This document shows positions 1 to 9,094 of a stretch of 64,000 bases of DNA, piece by piece (position 1 is the stretch's first letter; every line of letters starts with the position of its first letter). The notes under the pieces are model-generated. The model was not told the origin of the DNA, made no database searches, and saw nothing but the letters and a program-made list of their open reading frames with translations. The stretch comes from Pseudomonas ekonensis (lineage in GTDB: Bacteria > Pseudomonadota > Gammaproteobacteria > Pseudomonadales > Pseudomonadaceae): assembly GCF_019145435.1 (NCBI RefSeq), contig NZ_JAHSTS010000002.1:62001-126000 (forward strand). The letters are read 5' to 3'. The translations under genes and the position numbers were made by a program.

Positions 1-2624
1 CCCTGTATGCCCGCTACTACATGTCGCCGGACGACCCGGTGCCGCGCTTCTTCGCGTTTTTCCTGGCGTTCATGGGCGCGATGCTCGGGCTGGTGATCTC
101 CGGCAACCTGATTCAGATCGTGTTCTTCTGGGAACTGACCAGCCTGTTCTCGTTCCTGCTGATCGGCTACTGGCACCACCGCCACGACGCCCGGCGCGGC
201 GCGTACATGGCGCTGATGGTCACAGGCGCAGGCGGATTGTGCCTGCTGGCGGGGGTGCTCATCCTCGGCCATGTCGTAGGCAGCTATGACCTGGACAAGG
301 TCCTGGCCGCCGGCGACCTGATCCGCGCACATGCCCTCTACCCCATCCTGCTTCCCCTGATCCTCATCGGCGCCCTGAGCAAAAGCGCCCAGTTCCCCTT
401 CCACTTCTGGCTGCCCCATGCCATGGCGGCGCCCACGCCGGTCTCGGCTTACCTGCACTCGGCAACCATGGTCAAGGCCGGGGTGTTTTTGCTGGCGCGG
501 CTGTGGCCGTCGCTGTCCGGCAGCGAAGAATGGTTCTACATCGTCAGCGGCGCCGGTGCCGCCACGCTGCTGCTCGGCGCGTACTGCGCGATGTTCCAGA
601 ACGACCTCAAGGGCCTGCTGGCCTACTCGACCATCAGCCACCTGGGCCTGATCACCCTGCTGCTGGGCCTGAACAGCCCGCTGGCCGCCGTGGCGGCGGT
701 GTTCCACATCCTCAACCACGCCACGTTCAAGGCCTCGCTGTTCATGGCCGCCGGCATCATCGACCACGAAAGCGGCACCCGCGACATCCGCAAGCTCAAC
801 GGCCTGTTCAGACTGATCCCGTTCACCGCCACCCTGGCGATGGTGGCCAGTGCGTCGATGGCCGGCGTGCCGCTGCTCAACGGCTTCCTGTCCAAGGAAA
901 TGTTCTTCGCCGAAACGGTGTTCATCAACGCCACCGCCTGGGTCGAGGCCACGCTGCCGGTCGTCGCGACCATCGCCGGCACCTTCAGCGTCGCCTATTC
1001 CCTGCGCTTCACCGTGGACGTGTTCTTCGGCCCCACCGCCACCGACCTGCCGCACACCCCGCACGAACCGCCGCGCTGGATGCGTGCGCCGGTGGAGCTG
1101 CTGGTGCTGACCTGCCTGGTGGTGGGGATTTTCCCGGCCCAGGTGGTCGGCCCGCTGCTGGCCGCGGCGGCCACGCCGGTGGTGGGCGGCACGCTGCCCC
1201 AATACAGCCTGGCGATCTGGCACGGCCTCAACGCGCCGATGATCATGAGCCTGATCGCCCTGTCCGGCGGCATCGTGGTGTACCTGCTGCTGCGCAACCA
1301 GCTCAAGCGCGGGCGCTTCAGCTTCCCGCCGCTGGTGGGCCGCTTCAACGGCAAACGCCTGTTCGAGCGCAGCCTGGTGGCGATGATGCGCCTGGCCCGG
1401 CGGCTGGAGCGGCGGATCGGCACCAAGCGCCTGCAGGCGCAGCTGTTCCTGATGGTGCTGGCGGCGGTGCTGGCCGGCCTGATCCCGATGCTGCACAGCA
1501 GCCTGAGCTGGGGCGACCGACCGAAGATTCCGGGTTCCATCGTGTTCGTCACGCTGTGGCTGCTGGCGATCGCCTGCGCCCTGGGCGCCGCGTGGCAGGC
1601 CAAATATCACCGTCTCGCCGCCCTGACCATGGTCAGCGTCTGCGGCCTGATGACCTGCGTGACCTTCGTCTGGTTCTCCGCGCCGGACCTGGCCCTGACC
1701 CAACTGGTGGTGGAAGTGGTGACCACCGTGCTGATCCTGCTCGGCTTGCGCTGGCTGCCCCGGCGGATCGAAGAGGTCTCGCCGCTGCCCAACAGCCTGC
1801 GCAAGGCGCGGGTGCGGCGGGTGCGCGACCTGCTGCTGTCGGTGGCCGTCGGCGGCGGCATGGCGCTACTGGCCTACGCGATGCTGACCCGCCAGACCCC
1901 GAACGACATCTCGTCGTTCTACCTCAGCCGCGCCCTGCCCGAGGGCGGCGGCAGCAACGTGGTCAACGTGATGCTGGTGGACTTCCGCGGCTTCGACACC
2001 CTGGGCGAGATCACCGTGCTGGTGGCCGTGGCCCTGACCGTCTACGCCCTGCTGCGCCGGTTCCGCCCGCCGAAGGAAAGCCTGCAGTTGCCGGCCCAGC
2101 AGCGCCTGCTGGCGCCGGACGTGGTCACCGACCTGGTCAACCCGCGTTCGGCCAGCGACACCGCGCTGGGCTTCATGATGGTGCCGGCGGTGCTGGTGCG
2201 CCTGCTGCTGCCGATCGCGCTAGTGGTGTCGTTCTACCTGTTCATGCGCGGGCACAACCAGCCGGGCGGCGGTTTCGTCGCCGGGTTGGTGATGTCGGTG
2301 GCGTTCATCCTGCAATACATGGTCGCCGGCACCCAGTGGGTCGAGGCGCAGATGAGCCTGCGGCCGCTGCGCTGGATGGGCACCGGGCTGCTGTTCGCCA
2401 CGGTCACGGGGCTGGGGGCGATGGCCGCCGGCTATCCGTTCATGACCACCCACACCTGGCATTTCAATGTGCCGCTGCTGGGCGACCTGCACATCGCCAG
2501 TGCGCTGTTCTTCGACATCGGCGTGTATGCGGTGGTCGTCGGCTCGACCCTGCTGATCCTCACCGCCCTCGCCCACCAATCGGTGCGGGGCCATAAAACC
2601 GCCGCCGCCAAAGGAGCCGTCTGA
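1..2624 (+). CDS. mrpA: Mrp-type Na+/H+ antiporter, fused subunits A and B (5' end outside window)
   Basis: Large polytopic membrane subunit of the multisubunit monovalent cation/proton antiporter (Mrp/Mnh/Sha), which exchanges cytoplasmic Na+ or K+ for protons at the inner membrane. The frame is open from base 3 (LYARYYMSPDD), so the true start lies upstream and the ATG at 21 is internal. The first ~450 residues show the complex-I-like proton-translocating module (KSAQFPFHFWLPHAM, HLGLITLLLGL, LNGFLSKEMFF). The last ~130 residues are an MrpB domain (LPIALVVSFYLFMRGHNQPGGGF), so A and B are one polypeptide, as usual in Pseudomonas. The stop overlaps the next start by one base, which argues for coupled translation of the operon. 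Confidence 0.95.
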   Translation, partial: LYARYYMSPDDPVPRFFAFFLAFMGAMLGLVISGNLIQIVFFWELTSLFSFLLIGYWHHRHDARRGAYMALMVTGAGGLCLLAGVLILGHVVGSYDLDKVLAAGDLIRAHALYPILLPLILIGALSKSAQFPFHFWLPHAMAAPTPVSAYLHSATMVKAGVFLLARLWPSLSGSEEWFYIVSGAGAATLLLGAYCAMFQNDLKGLLAYSTISHLGLITLLLGLNSPLAAVAAVFHILNHATFKASLFMAAGIIDHESGTRDIRKLNGLFRLIPFTATLAMVASASMAGVPLLNGFLSKEMFFAETVFINATAWVEATLPVVATIAGTFSVAYSLRFTVDVFFGPTATDLPHTPHEPPRWMRAPVELLVLTCLVVGIFPAQVVGPLLAAAATPVVGGTLPQYSLAIWHGLNAPMIMSLIALSGGIVVYLLLRNQLKRGRFSFPPLVGRFNGKRLFERSLVAMMRLARRLERRIGTKRLQAQLFLMVLAAVLAGLIPMLHSSLSWGDRPKIPGSIVFVTLWLLAIACALGAAWQAKYHRLAALTMVSVCGLMTCVTFVWFSAPDLALTQLVVEVVTTVLILLGLRWLPRRIEEVSPLPNSLRKARVRRVRDLLLSVAVGGGMALLAYAMLTRQTPNDISSFYLSRALPEGGGSNVVNVMLVDFRGFDTLGEITVLVAVALTVYALLRRFRPPKESLQLPAQQRLLAPDVVTDLVNPRSASDTALGFMMVPAVLVRLLLPIALVVSFYLFMRGHNQPGGGFVAGLVMSVAFILQYMVAGTQWVEAQMSLRPLRWMGTGLLFATVTGLGAMAAGYPFMTTHTWHFNVPLLGDLHIASALFFDIGVYAVVVGSTLLILTALAHQSVRGHKTAAAKGAV

Positions 2625-2968
2625 TGGAAGAAGTCATCGCAATCGCCATCGGTGTGCTCGCCGCCTCCGGCGTCTGGCTGATCCTGCGTCCGCGGACGTT
2701 CCAGGTGGTCATGGGCCTGTGCCTGCTGTCTTACGGCGTCAACCTGTTCATCTTCAGCATGGGCAGCCTGTTCATCGGCAAGGAGCCGATCATCAAGGAC
2801 GGCGTGCCCCAGGACCTTTTGCACTACACCGACCCGCTGCCCCAGGCGCTGGTGCTGACGGCGATCGTCATCAGCTTCGCCATGACCGCGCTGTTCCTCG
2901 TGGTGCTGCTGGCGTCCCGGGGCCTGACCGGCACCGACCATGTCGATGGCCGGGAGCCTAAGGAATGA
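2624..2968 (+). CDS. mrpC: Mrp-type antiporter subunit C
   Basis: A 114-residue hydrophobic protein of the MrpC/NuoK-like family with three predicted membrane spans, including the family segments PRTFQVVMGLCLLSYGVNL and QALVLTAIVISFAMTALFL. It forms part of the membrane arm of the Mrp antiporter together with A/B and D. Length is normal for the family. Its ATG overlaps the stop of mrpA by one base and its end overlaps mrpD by four, so it is an integral member of a translationally coupled operon. Confidence 0.95.
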   Translation: MEEVIAIAIGVLAASGVWLILRPRTFQVVMGLCLLSYGVNLFIFSMGSLFIGKEPIIKDGVPQDLLHYTDPLPQALVLTAIVISFAMTALFLVVLLASRGLTGTDHVDGREPKE

Positions 2969-4644
2969 TGGCGATGACTCACTTGATCGCCGCGCCGATC
3001 CTGCTGCCGCTCCTGACCGCCGCCATCATGCTGATGCTGGGCGAGCGGCACCGCCCGCTGAAGGCCAAGCTCAACCTGGCCTCCAGCCTCGTCGGCCTTG
3101 GGATCGCCGTGGCGCTGCTGGCCTGGACCCAGACCACCGGCGTGCCCGGCTCCATCGGCGTGTACCTGCCGGGCAACTGGCAGGTGCCGTTCGGCCTGGT
3201 GCTGGTGGTGGACCGGTTGTCGGCGCTGATGCTGGTGCTCACCGGGATCATCGGCGTCAGCGCCCTGCTCTACGCCATGGCCCGCTGGGACGGCGCCGGG
3301 TCGAGCTTCCACGCCCTGTTCCAGATCCAGCTGATGGGCCTGTACGGCGCGTTCCTGACCGCCGACCTGTTCAACCTGTTCGTGTTCTTCGAGGTGCTGC
3401 TCGCCGCTTCCTACGGCCTGATGCTGCACGGTTCGGGCCGGGCGCGGGTGTCGTCGGGGCTGCATTACATCTCGATCAACCTGCTGGCCTCGTCGCTGTT
3501 CCTGATCGGCGCGGCGCTGATCTACGGCGTCACCGGCACGCTGAACATGGCTGACCTGGCGCTGAAGATCCCGCTGGTGCCGGAGGCCGACCGTGGCCTG
3601 CTGCACGCCGGCGCGGGCATCCTGGCGGTGGCGTTCCTGGCCAAGGCCGGCATGTGGCCCTTGAACTTCTGGCTGGTGCCGGCCTACTCCTCGGCCAGCG
3701 CGCCGGTGGCGGCGATGTTCGCGATCATGACCAAGGTCGGCGTCTACACCCTGCTGCGCCTGTGGACGCTGCTGTTCTCCGGCCAGGCCGGGGCGTCGGC
3801 GTACTTTGCCGGCGACTGGCTGATCTACGGCGGCATGGCCACCATCGTCTGCGCCGGGATCGCGATCATCGCCGCCCAGCGCCTGGAGCGCATGGCCAGC
3901 CTGAGCATCCTGGTGTCGGCGGGGATCCTGCTGTCGGCCACCGGTTTCGCCCAGCCGAACCTGGTGGCGGCGGCGCTGTTCTATCTGGTCAGCTCGACCC
4001 TGGCGCTGAGCGCGCTGTTCCTGCTGGCCGAGCTGATCGAGCGTTCGCGCACCGCCACCGAAGTGCCGCTGGAAGACGAAAACGAACTGCTGCCGCGCCC
4101 GCAGGAAGCCGCCGCGCCGGTCAAGGGCACCAACCTGGACGACGACCAGCAAGCCGTGGTCGGCCAGGTGATTCCCTGGACCATGGCGTTCCTGGGCCTG
4201 AGCTTCATCGCCTGCGCGCTGCTGATCGTCGGCATGCCGCCGCTGTCCGGGTTCATCGGCAAGCTCAGCCTGATCGGCGCCCTGCTCAACCCGCTGGGCC
4301 TGGGTGCCGGTGAGCCGGTGTCGCCGGCCGCGTGGTCGTTGCTGGCGCTGCTGATCCTGTCGGGGCTGGCCTCGCTGATGGCCTTCTCGCGGCTGGGCAT
4401 CCAGCGTTTCTGGTCGCCAGAGGAGCGCCCGTCGCCGGTGCTGCGCAAGCTGGAGTGCACGCCGATCCTGGTGCTGCTGGGCCTGAGCATCGCCCTGACG
4501 TTCAAGGCCGAGCCGCTGCTGCGCTACACCGAAGCCGCCGCCGACGCCCTGAACAACCCGCAGCAATACGTGATGGCCGTGCTCGGCACCCGCGCCGTGC
4601 CGAGCCCCGAAGCCAAGGCCGCATTGCAGGAGGCCCACCCATGA
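2965..4644 (+). CDS. mrpD: Mrp-type antiporter subunit D
   Basis: A 559-residue polytopic membrane protein of the proton-antiporter M family (related to NuoM/NuoN and MrpA). Recognisable segments include LFNLFVFFEVLLAASYGLML, AKAGMWPLNFWLVPAYSSA and the core MPPLSGFIGKLSLI. A hydrophilic loop around residues 350-395 (EDENELLPRPQE...NLDDDQQ) separates the last helices. It is one of the two large ion-translocating subunits of the Mrp complex. The start overlaps mrpC by four bases (ATGA). A second ATG lies immediately downstream and a third two codons later, so the exact N-terminus could vary by up to three residues. Confidence 0.95.
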   Translation: MMAMTHLIAAPILLPLLTAAIMLMLGERHRPLKAKLNLASSLVGLGIAVALLAWTQTTGVPGSIGVYLPGNWQVPFGLVLVVDRLSALMLVLTGIIGVSALLYAMARWDGAGSSFHALFQIQLMGLYGAFLTADLFNLFVFFEVLLAASYGLMLHGSGRARVSSGLHYISINLLASSLFLIGAALIYGVTGTLNMADLALKIPLVPEADRGLLHAGAGILAVAFLAKAGMWPLNFWLVPAYSSASAPVAAMFAIMTKVGVYTLLRLWTLLFSGQAGASAYFAGDWLIYGGMATIVCAGIAIIAAQRLERMASLSILVSAGILLSATGFAQPNLVAAALFYLVSSTLALSALFLLAELIERSRTATEVPLEDENELLPRPQEAAAPVKGTNLDDDQQAVVGQVIPWTMAFLGLSFIACALLIVGMPPLSGFIGKLSLIGALLNPLGLGAGEPVSPAAWSLLALLILSGLASLMAFSRLGIQRFWSPEERPSPVLRKLECTPILVLLGLSIALTFKAEPLLRYTEAAADALNNPQQYVMAVLGTRAVPSPEAKAALQEAHP

Positions 4645-5129
4645 AGCGTCTGTTCCCTGCCCCCTGGCTGTCGCTGGCGCTGTGGCTGCTGTGGCTGGCG
4701 CTGAACCAGTCGGTCAGCCCCGGCAACCTGCTGCTCGGCGCCGTGCTGGGGTTCGCCGCGCCGCTGATGATGCGCAAGCTGCGCCCGCAGCGGATCCGCA
4801 TCCGCCGCCCGGGCACCGTCCTGCGCCTGTTCTTGCTGGTCGGGCGCGACGTGATCCACTCCAACCTGGCTGTGGCCTGGGGCGTGCTCAACGCCGGCCG
4901 CCAGCCGCCTCGCTCGCGCTTCGTCAAAGTGCCGCTGGACCTGCGCGACGCCAACGGCCTGGCGGCGCTGTCGATGATCACCACGGTGGTGCCCGGCACG
5001 GTGTGGTCGGAGCTGGCGCTGGACCGCAGCATTCTGCTGATGCACGTCTGGGACCTGGACGACGAGGCGCAGTTCATCCAGCACTTCAAGACCACTTACG
5101 AGCGGCCGCTGATGGAGATTTTCGAATGA
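4641..5129 (+). CDS. mrpE: Mrp-type antiporter subunit E
   Basis: A 162-residue MrpE-family protein starting MKRLFPAPWLSLALWLLWLAL, with N-terminal membrane helices and the conserved C-terminal domain (FVKVPLDLRDANGLAALSM, ITTVVPGTVWSELALD, LMEIFE). Subunit E is needed for assembly or stability of Mrp complexes and is otherwise poorly understood. The ATG at 4641 overlaps mrpD by four bases. Longer readings in this frame begin inside mrpD and are not supported by the family length. Confidence 0.93.
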   Translation: MKRLFPAPWLSLALWLLWLALNQSVSPGNLLLGAVLGFAAPLMMRKLRPQRIRIRRPGTVLRLFLLVGRDVIHSNLAVAWGVLNAGRQPPRSRFVKVPLDLRDANGLAALSMITTVVPGTVWSELALDRSILLMHVWDLDDEAQFIQHFKTTYERPLMEIFE

Positions 5130-5404
5130 GCCCGTTGCTGTCGAACGCGATCCTGCTCACGCTGTTCCTGTTTTCCCTGGCGATGGTGCTGACCCTGGTG
5201 CGCCTGTTCAAGGGGCCGTCGGCCCAGGACCGGGTCCTGGCGCTGGATTACCTGTACATCGTCGCCATGCTGATGATGCTGACCCTGGGCATCCGCTACT
5301 CCAGCGACACGTACTTCGAGGCGGCGCTGCTGATCGCGCTGTTCGGCTTCGTCGGCTCGTTCGCGCTGGCCAAATTCCTGCTGCGGGGCGAGGTGATCGA
5401 ATGA
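5126..5404 (+). CDS. mrpF: Mrp-type antiporter subunit F
   Basis: A 92-residue three-helix membrane protein of the MrpF (MnhF/PhaF) family. It contains the family signature LVRLFKGPSAQDRVLALDYL followed by helices MLMMLTLGIRYSS and ALLIALFGFVGSFALAKFLL. It overlaps mrpE and mrpG by four bases each (ATGA junctions), so it is translated within the coupled Mrp operon. A longer reading beginning near 4682 runs out of frame through mrpE and is spurious. Confidence 0.93.
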   Translation: MSPLLSNAILLTLFLFSLAMVLTLVRLFKGPSAQDRVLALDYLYIVAMLMMLTLGIRYSSDTYFEAALLIALFGFVGSFALAKFLLRGEVIE

Positions 5405-5763
5405 GCGCGCCATTGTCGTTGTGGGTGGAAATCCCGGTGGCGATCCTGCTGGTGCTGGGCGGCACCTTTGCGCTGATCGGGGCCTTGGGGCTGCTGCGCA
5501 TGAAGGATTACTTCCAGCGCATGCACCCGCCGGCACTGGCCTCGACGCTGGGTTCGTGGTGCGTGGCGCTGGCGTCGATCCTGTGCTTCTCCGCGTTCAG
5601 CGAAGGGCCGGTGGTGCATGCCTGGCTGATCCCGATCCTGCTGGCGATCACCGTGCCGGTGACGACTTTGCTGCTGGCGCGGGCGGCGCTGTTCCGCAAG
5701 CGCATGGCCGGCGACGATGTGCCGGCGGAGGTGAGCAGCCGGCGGGGCGAGAACGAGGGCTGA
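5401..5763 (+). CDS. mrpG: Mrp-type antiporter subunit G
   Basis: Last gene of the antiporter operon: a 120-residue protein with three membrane helices and the MrpG motif GALGLLRMKDYFQRMHPPALASTLG. It ends in a short basic tail (SSRRGENEG). MrpG is a required small subunit of the complex. The start overlaps mrpF by four bases. The stop is followed by a REP pair, which probably marks the 3' end of the operon transcript. Confidence 0.93.
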   Translation: MSAPLSLWVEIPVAILLVLGGTFALIGALGLLRMKDYFQRMHPPALASTLGSWCVALASILCFSAFSEGPVVHAWLIPILLAITVPVTTLLLARAALFRKRMAGDDVPAEVSSRRGENEG

Positions 5764-5793
5764 CCTCAGGCTGTGGCGTGTCTTCGCCGGCCC

Positions 5794-5888
5794 CATCGCC
5801 AGCAGGCTGGCTCCCACAGTTTTTTTGCGTTGAGCCAAGAATCCTAAGGCACCGCAATCCCCTGTGAGAGCCAGCCTGCTGGCGATGA
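5794..5888. repeat. REP pair (BIME) downstream of mrp operon
   Basis: Two copies of a Pseudomonas REP palindrome in opposite orientation: ATCGCCAGCAGGCTGGCTCC at about 5794-5819 and GAGAGCCAGCCTGCTGGCGA at about 5865-5885, about 45 bp apart. Such pairs lie between genes, can fold into stable hairpins in RNA, and are probably mobilised by a RAYT transposase encoded elsewhere. Confidence 0.85.
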
Positions 5889-5905
5889 GGTCGGCACAGG
5901 CTCCC

Positions 5906-6346
5906 TCAAACCCAGGCCACCGCCAGCAGCCCCGCCCCCAGCACCGTGCACAACGGCGAATAGAACCAGGTGTCGAGCCAGGCGAACCGCGAGGCCTTCA
6001 CTTCCTTGAAGAAGCCCACCAGCTCAGAGTCGCCGATGGCCCGGGCGAACATCAGCAGCGCAATCGCGCTGATCACCCATTGCAGCGACCAGTGCTGCAC
6101 CGTCGGCAGCCACCACCCCACCCGCAGGCACACCAGCGCGGCCACCGACAGCAGCGCCGCCGCCACCAGCAACGTCAGCCAGCCCGATGGCTTGAACGCC
6201 GGCCGCAACGTCGCCGCGCCTTCGGCCACCGGTACGTGCGGGACAACCGCAGCCGCCGCCCACTGCCCGCCCAGGGCCCAATACACATGCACCAGGCTGA
6301 TCACCGCAAACACCGTGACCAGCCCTCGAGCCAAGACAAACGTCAT
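5906..6346 (-). CDS. DUF3995-family membrane protein
   Basis: A 146-residue protein with four predicted transmembrane helices. It matches the DUF3995 pattern: N-terminal VHVYWALGGQWA, a middle SGWLTLLVAAALL helix, and the C-terminal ARAIGDSELVGFFKEVKASRFAW followed by DTWFYSPLCTVLG. No biochemical role is established for the family. It stands alone, convergent with the mrp operon and divergent from the DUF2946 gene at 6440; the ~90 bp to that gene must hold both promoters. Confidence 0.8.
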   Translation of the reverse strand: MTFVLARGLVTVFAVISLVHVYWALGGQWAAAAVVPHVPVAEGAATLRPAFKPSGWLTLLVAAALLSVAALVCLRVGWWLPTVQHWSLQWVISAIALLMFARAIGDSELVGFFKEVKASRFAWLDTWFYSPLCTVLGAGLLAVAWV

Positions 6347-6439
6347 GGTCGCGGTTCCTTGTTTTCGATTTGAACAAAATCATCCTAGACGGCATTTTTC
6401 CAAGTGCACGACCGTTCGACGTTGGGTAAAGTGCCGCCC

Positions 6440-6826
6440 ATGAAATTCACCCGTTCCGATCGCTCACTGCTGGCCTGGATGCTCTATTGCTGCGTCCTGT
6501 TCAACGTGTTCGCCTGCAGCATCGGTCACGGGCAGATGGTCGGGATGCAGCTCAACGGCCTCGGCGGCCAGTTCTGCGCGGTCGATCCGGCCACCCAGGC
6601 GCCGCTCGCCGCCAACCCCTCAGAAGAGAAACTGCCGACCCTGGCCAAGGCCTTCGGCTGCCCGCTGTGCTCCACCGGCGGCATGGGGCCGGCGTTCAAC
6701 TCCAGCCTGACCCTGGCGGTCCTGCCGGAACAGCACAGCCCGCCGCGGCCGCCCATCGTCAGCGCCGACCTCCCCGCCCGCTTCACCTGGCCTTCGGCCA
6801 CCCCCCGCGCCCCGCCGCTCGCCTGA
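6440..6826 (+). CDS. DUF2946-family protein
   Basis: A 128-residue protein beginning MKFTRSDRSLLAWMLYCCVL. A hydrophobic N-terminal segment is followed by a Cys-containing stretch (FNVFACSIGHGQ, GGQFCAVD, KAFGCPLCSTGG), as in the DUF2946 family, whose genes often precede TonB-dependent metal receptors. That is the arrangement here, with the receptor starting 92 bp downstream. The CPLC pair could bind metal. The ATG at 6440 is chosen over an upstream in-frame ATG at 6404 because it places the hydrophobic segment at the N-terminus. The tail is Pro-rich. Confidence 0.75.
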   Translation: MKFTRSDRSLLAWMLYCCVLFNVFACSIGHGQMVGMQLNGLGGQFCAVDPATQAPLAANPSEEKLPTLAKAFGCPLCSTGGMGPAFNSSLTLAVLPEQHSPPRPPIVSADLPARFTWPSATPRAPPLA

Positions 6827-6918
6827 GTGCCCTTGCCTTTTTGATTCGTCAGCCCACTGCGCCAACGCGCGGCGTTCGCCTGTGCGCTGATTCCTAGACA
6901 AGCATTCAGGATTCAACG

Positions 6919-9051
6919 ATGAAACAACTCACTTTGCTGGCGAGCCTGTGCGGCTGCCTGTCCGTCAACGCCTGGGCGCAATCGGCCGTGGACCTGGCGC
7001 CGATCACCATCGACGGCGAATCCGCCGCCGAACCCGGCCTGAGCCTGGACGGTTCCAGCGGCATGGCCTCGCGCCTGGGACTGAGCGTGCGCGACACGCC
7101 GGCCTCGGTGGCCGTGGCGAACCGCAACGACATCGAACGCCACGGCGCGCAGAACTTCCAGGACGCCGCCAACACCCTGCCCGGCGTCAACGCCAGCGCC
7201 CCGCCGGGCTTCGGCGGGTTCGTGTCCTACCGCGGCTTCACCAGCAGCCAGATCACCCAGATGTTCAACGGCGTCAACGTGTCCGGCGGCCTGGCGCGGC
7301 CGGTCGATGCGTGGATCTACGACCGGGTCGAACTGGTCGGCGGCCCGTCGTCGCTGATCAACGGCGCAGGCTCGGTCGGCGGCTCGCTCAACTACGTGAC
7401 CAAGCTCGCCACCCGCGACGAGCAGGCCGTCGAGGGCCGGGTCAGCTACGGCACCTTCGACACCGCCGAAACCGCCTTCGGCCTCAACCATGCCCTGACC
7501 GAGCCCGGCGCCGACGTGCAGCACTACGCGCGGCTGGACGTCAGCCACAACACCGGCAACGGCTACATCGACCGCCAGGAACGGGATGCCTGGAGCGTGG
7601 CGTTCTCCCTGCTCAGCGACCTGACGCCTGACCTGTCGCACACCCTGGCCCTGGAATACCAGGACGAGCACGAAGACAGCCCGTACTGGGGCACGCCGGT
7701 GCTCAACCCCAAGGCCGGCGAGCTGAAGATCGACAAGCACAACCGTTTCAACAACTACAACGTCGAGGACGGCCGCTACGAGCAACGCACGATCTGGGTG
7801 CGCTCGATCATCGACTACCGGATCAACGACAGCACCACCCTGCGCAACACCCTCTATCACCTGGACAGCCAGCGCGACTACCGCAACCTGGAGACCTACC
7901 AGTACAACGCCGACAACAGCGCGGTGAACCGTTCCACCGCGTATCAGGTGCGGCACCAGGGCGAGCAGAACGGCAACCAGTTCGAACTGCGCCACGACAA
8001 CACCCTGTTCGGCCTCGACACCACCTGGTCCGGCGGCTTCGAGTACAAGGTCAACCAGACCACCAACTCACCGCTCAACGTCAAGGGCGCGAGCACGGTC
8101 GACCCCGACAACTACCGGCCCGGGCACTTCTACGACATCCCCGGCACCAAGCCCGGCTTCGTCAGCGACAAAACCAACGAAGTCACCACCAAGGCCCTGT
8201 TCGCCGAAAACCGTCTGGCGCTGACCGACAAACTGGCGTTGCTCACCGGGCTGCGCTACGACGACATCGACCTGGACGTGACCAACCACCGCACCGTGAC
8301 CGCCAGCAACCCCAAGCATCTCAAGCGCAGTTGGGAGCCGGTCACCGGGCGGGTCGGGCTGACCTATCAGTTCATTCCGTCGGCCAACGTCTACGTGCAG
8401 TACAGCACCGCCGCCGAGCAGCCGAACGGCACCCAGGACTTTGACGTTTCGACGGGCAAGCAGTGGGAGATCGGCAGCAAGTTCGACTACCTGAACGGGC
8501 GCGGCTCGGCGACGGTGGCGGCCTATACGATCGAGCGCAAGGACTTCGCCGTGACCGATCCGCAGGACCCGACCCTCAGCATTCCGGTGGGCCAGCAGAC
8601 CTCCAAAGGCATCGAGGTCGCCAGCTCGCTGCGCATCACCGATAAGTTGCTGGCCGAGGGCAACTTCGCCTGGGTCGGTGCGCAGTACGACGACTTCACC
8701 GAGAAGAACGCCGCCGGGGTGGTGGTCTCGCGCAAGGGCAACACGCCGACCAACGTGCCGGACCGCGTGGGCAACCTGTGGCTGACCTATGACTTCTCGC
8801 CGCAATGGCAAGGCGGGGTCGATGCGCGGTACGTGGCGTCGGTGTACGCCGACACGGCCAACACCATGACCGTGCCGTCGTACACGCTGTTCGGCAGCTT
8901 CCTGAGCTACAAGGTCGATGCGCACACCACCGTCACCGGCCGGGTGCGCAACCTGACCAACGAGGTGTACGCCGAGTTCGCCCACGTGTCGCCGGCGTAC
9001 TACCTGGGCACGCCACGCACCTTTGAACTGGCGGTGCAGACGCGGTTCTGA
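6919..9051 (+). CDS. TonB-dependent outer-membrane siderophore receptor
   Basis: A 710-residue TonB-dependent receptor with signal peptide MKQLTLLASLCGCLSVNAWA. The plug domain (LSVRDTPASVAVANRNDIER, ANTLPGVNASAPPGF, RVELVGGPSSLINGAGSVGG) is followed by a 22-strand barrel ending in aromatic GTPRTFELAVQTRF. It imports a ferric siderophore or other metal chelate across the outer membrane using TonB energy. The mature N-terminus carries only a short TonB-box region with no secretin/STN signalling domain, so it is a plain receptor and not a transducer. No Fur box was confidently read. The upstream DUF2946 neighbour leaves copper chelates as a possible cargo. Confidence 0.88.
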   Translation: MKQLTLLASLCGCLSVNAWAQSAVDLAPITIDGESAAEPGLSLDGSSGMASRLGLSVRDTPASVAVANRNDIERHGAQNFQDAANTLPGVNASAPPGFGGFVSYRGFTSSQITQMFNGVNVSGGLARPVDAWIYDRVELVGGPSSLINGAGSVGGSLNYVTKLATRDEQAVEGRVSYGTFDTAETAFGLNHALTEPGADVQHYARLDVSHNTGNGYIDRQERDAWSVAFSLLSDLTPDLSHTLALEYQDEHEDSPYWGTPVLNPKAGELKIDKHNRFNNYNVEDGRYEQRTIWVRSIIDYRINDSTTLRNTLYHLDSQRDYRNLETYQYNADNSAVNRSTAYQVRHQGEQNGNQFELRHDNTLFGLDTTWSGGFEYKVNQTTNSPLNVKGASTVDPDNYRPGHFYDIPGTKPGFVSDKTNEVTTKALFAENRLALTDKLALLTGLRYDDIDLDVTNHRTVTASNPKHLKRSWEPVTGRVGLTYQFIPSANVYVQYSTAAEQPNGTQDFDVSTGKQWEIGSKFDYLNGRGSATVAAYTIERKDFAVTDPQDPTLSIPVGQQTSKGIEVASSLRITDKLLAEGNFAWVGAQYDDFTEKNAAGVVVSRKGNTPTNVPDRVGNLWLTYDFSPQWQGGVDARYVASVYADTANTMTVPSYTLFGSFLSYKVDAHTTVTGRVRNLTNEVYAEFAHVSPAYYLGTPRTFELAVQTRF

Positions 9052-9094
9052 GGGCGTGACCAAAGCGGTTGAACATTGATGGCGCCGGCTGTGA

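Noticed and set aside
503..4638. Long open frames in other frames and on the opposite strand of the mrp genes (up to 697 codons)
   Set aside because: They mirror the GC-rich third-position bias of the mrp genes, have no family features or ribosome sites, and are the expected shadows.
5794..5888. A CRISPR array or other regular repeat, from the recurring palindromes
   Set aside because: The repeats are inverted pairs of REP elements scattered at intergenic sites, with no spacer structure.
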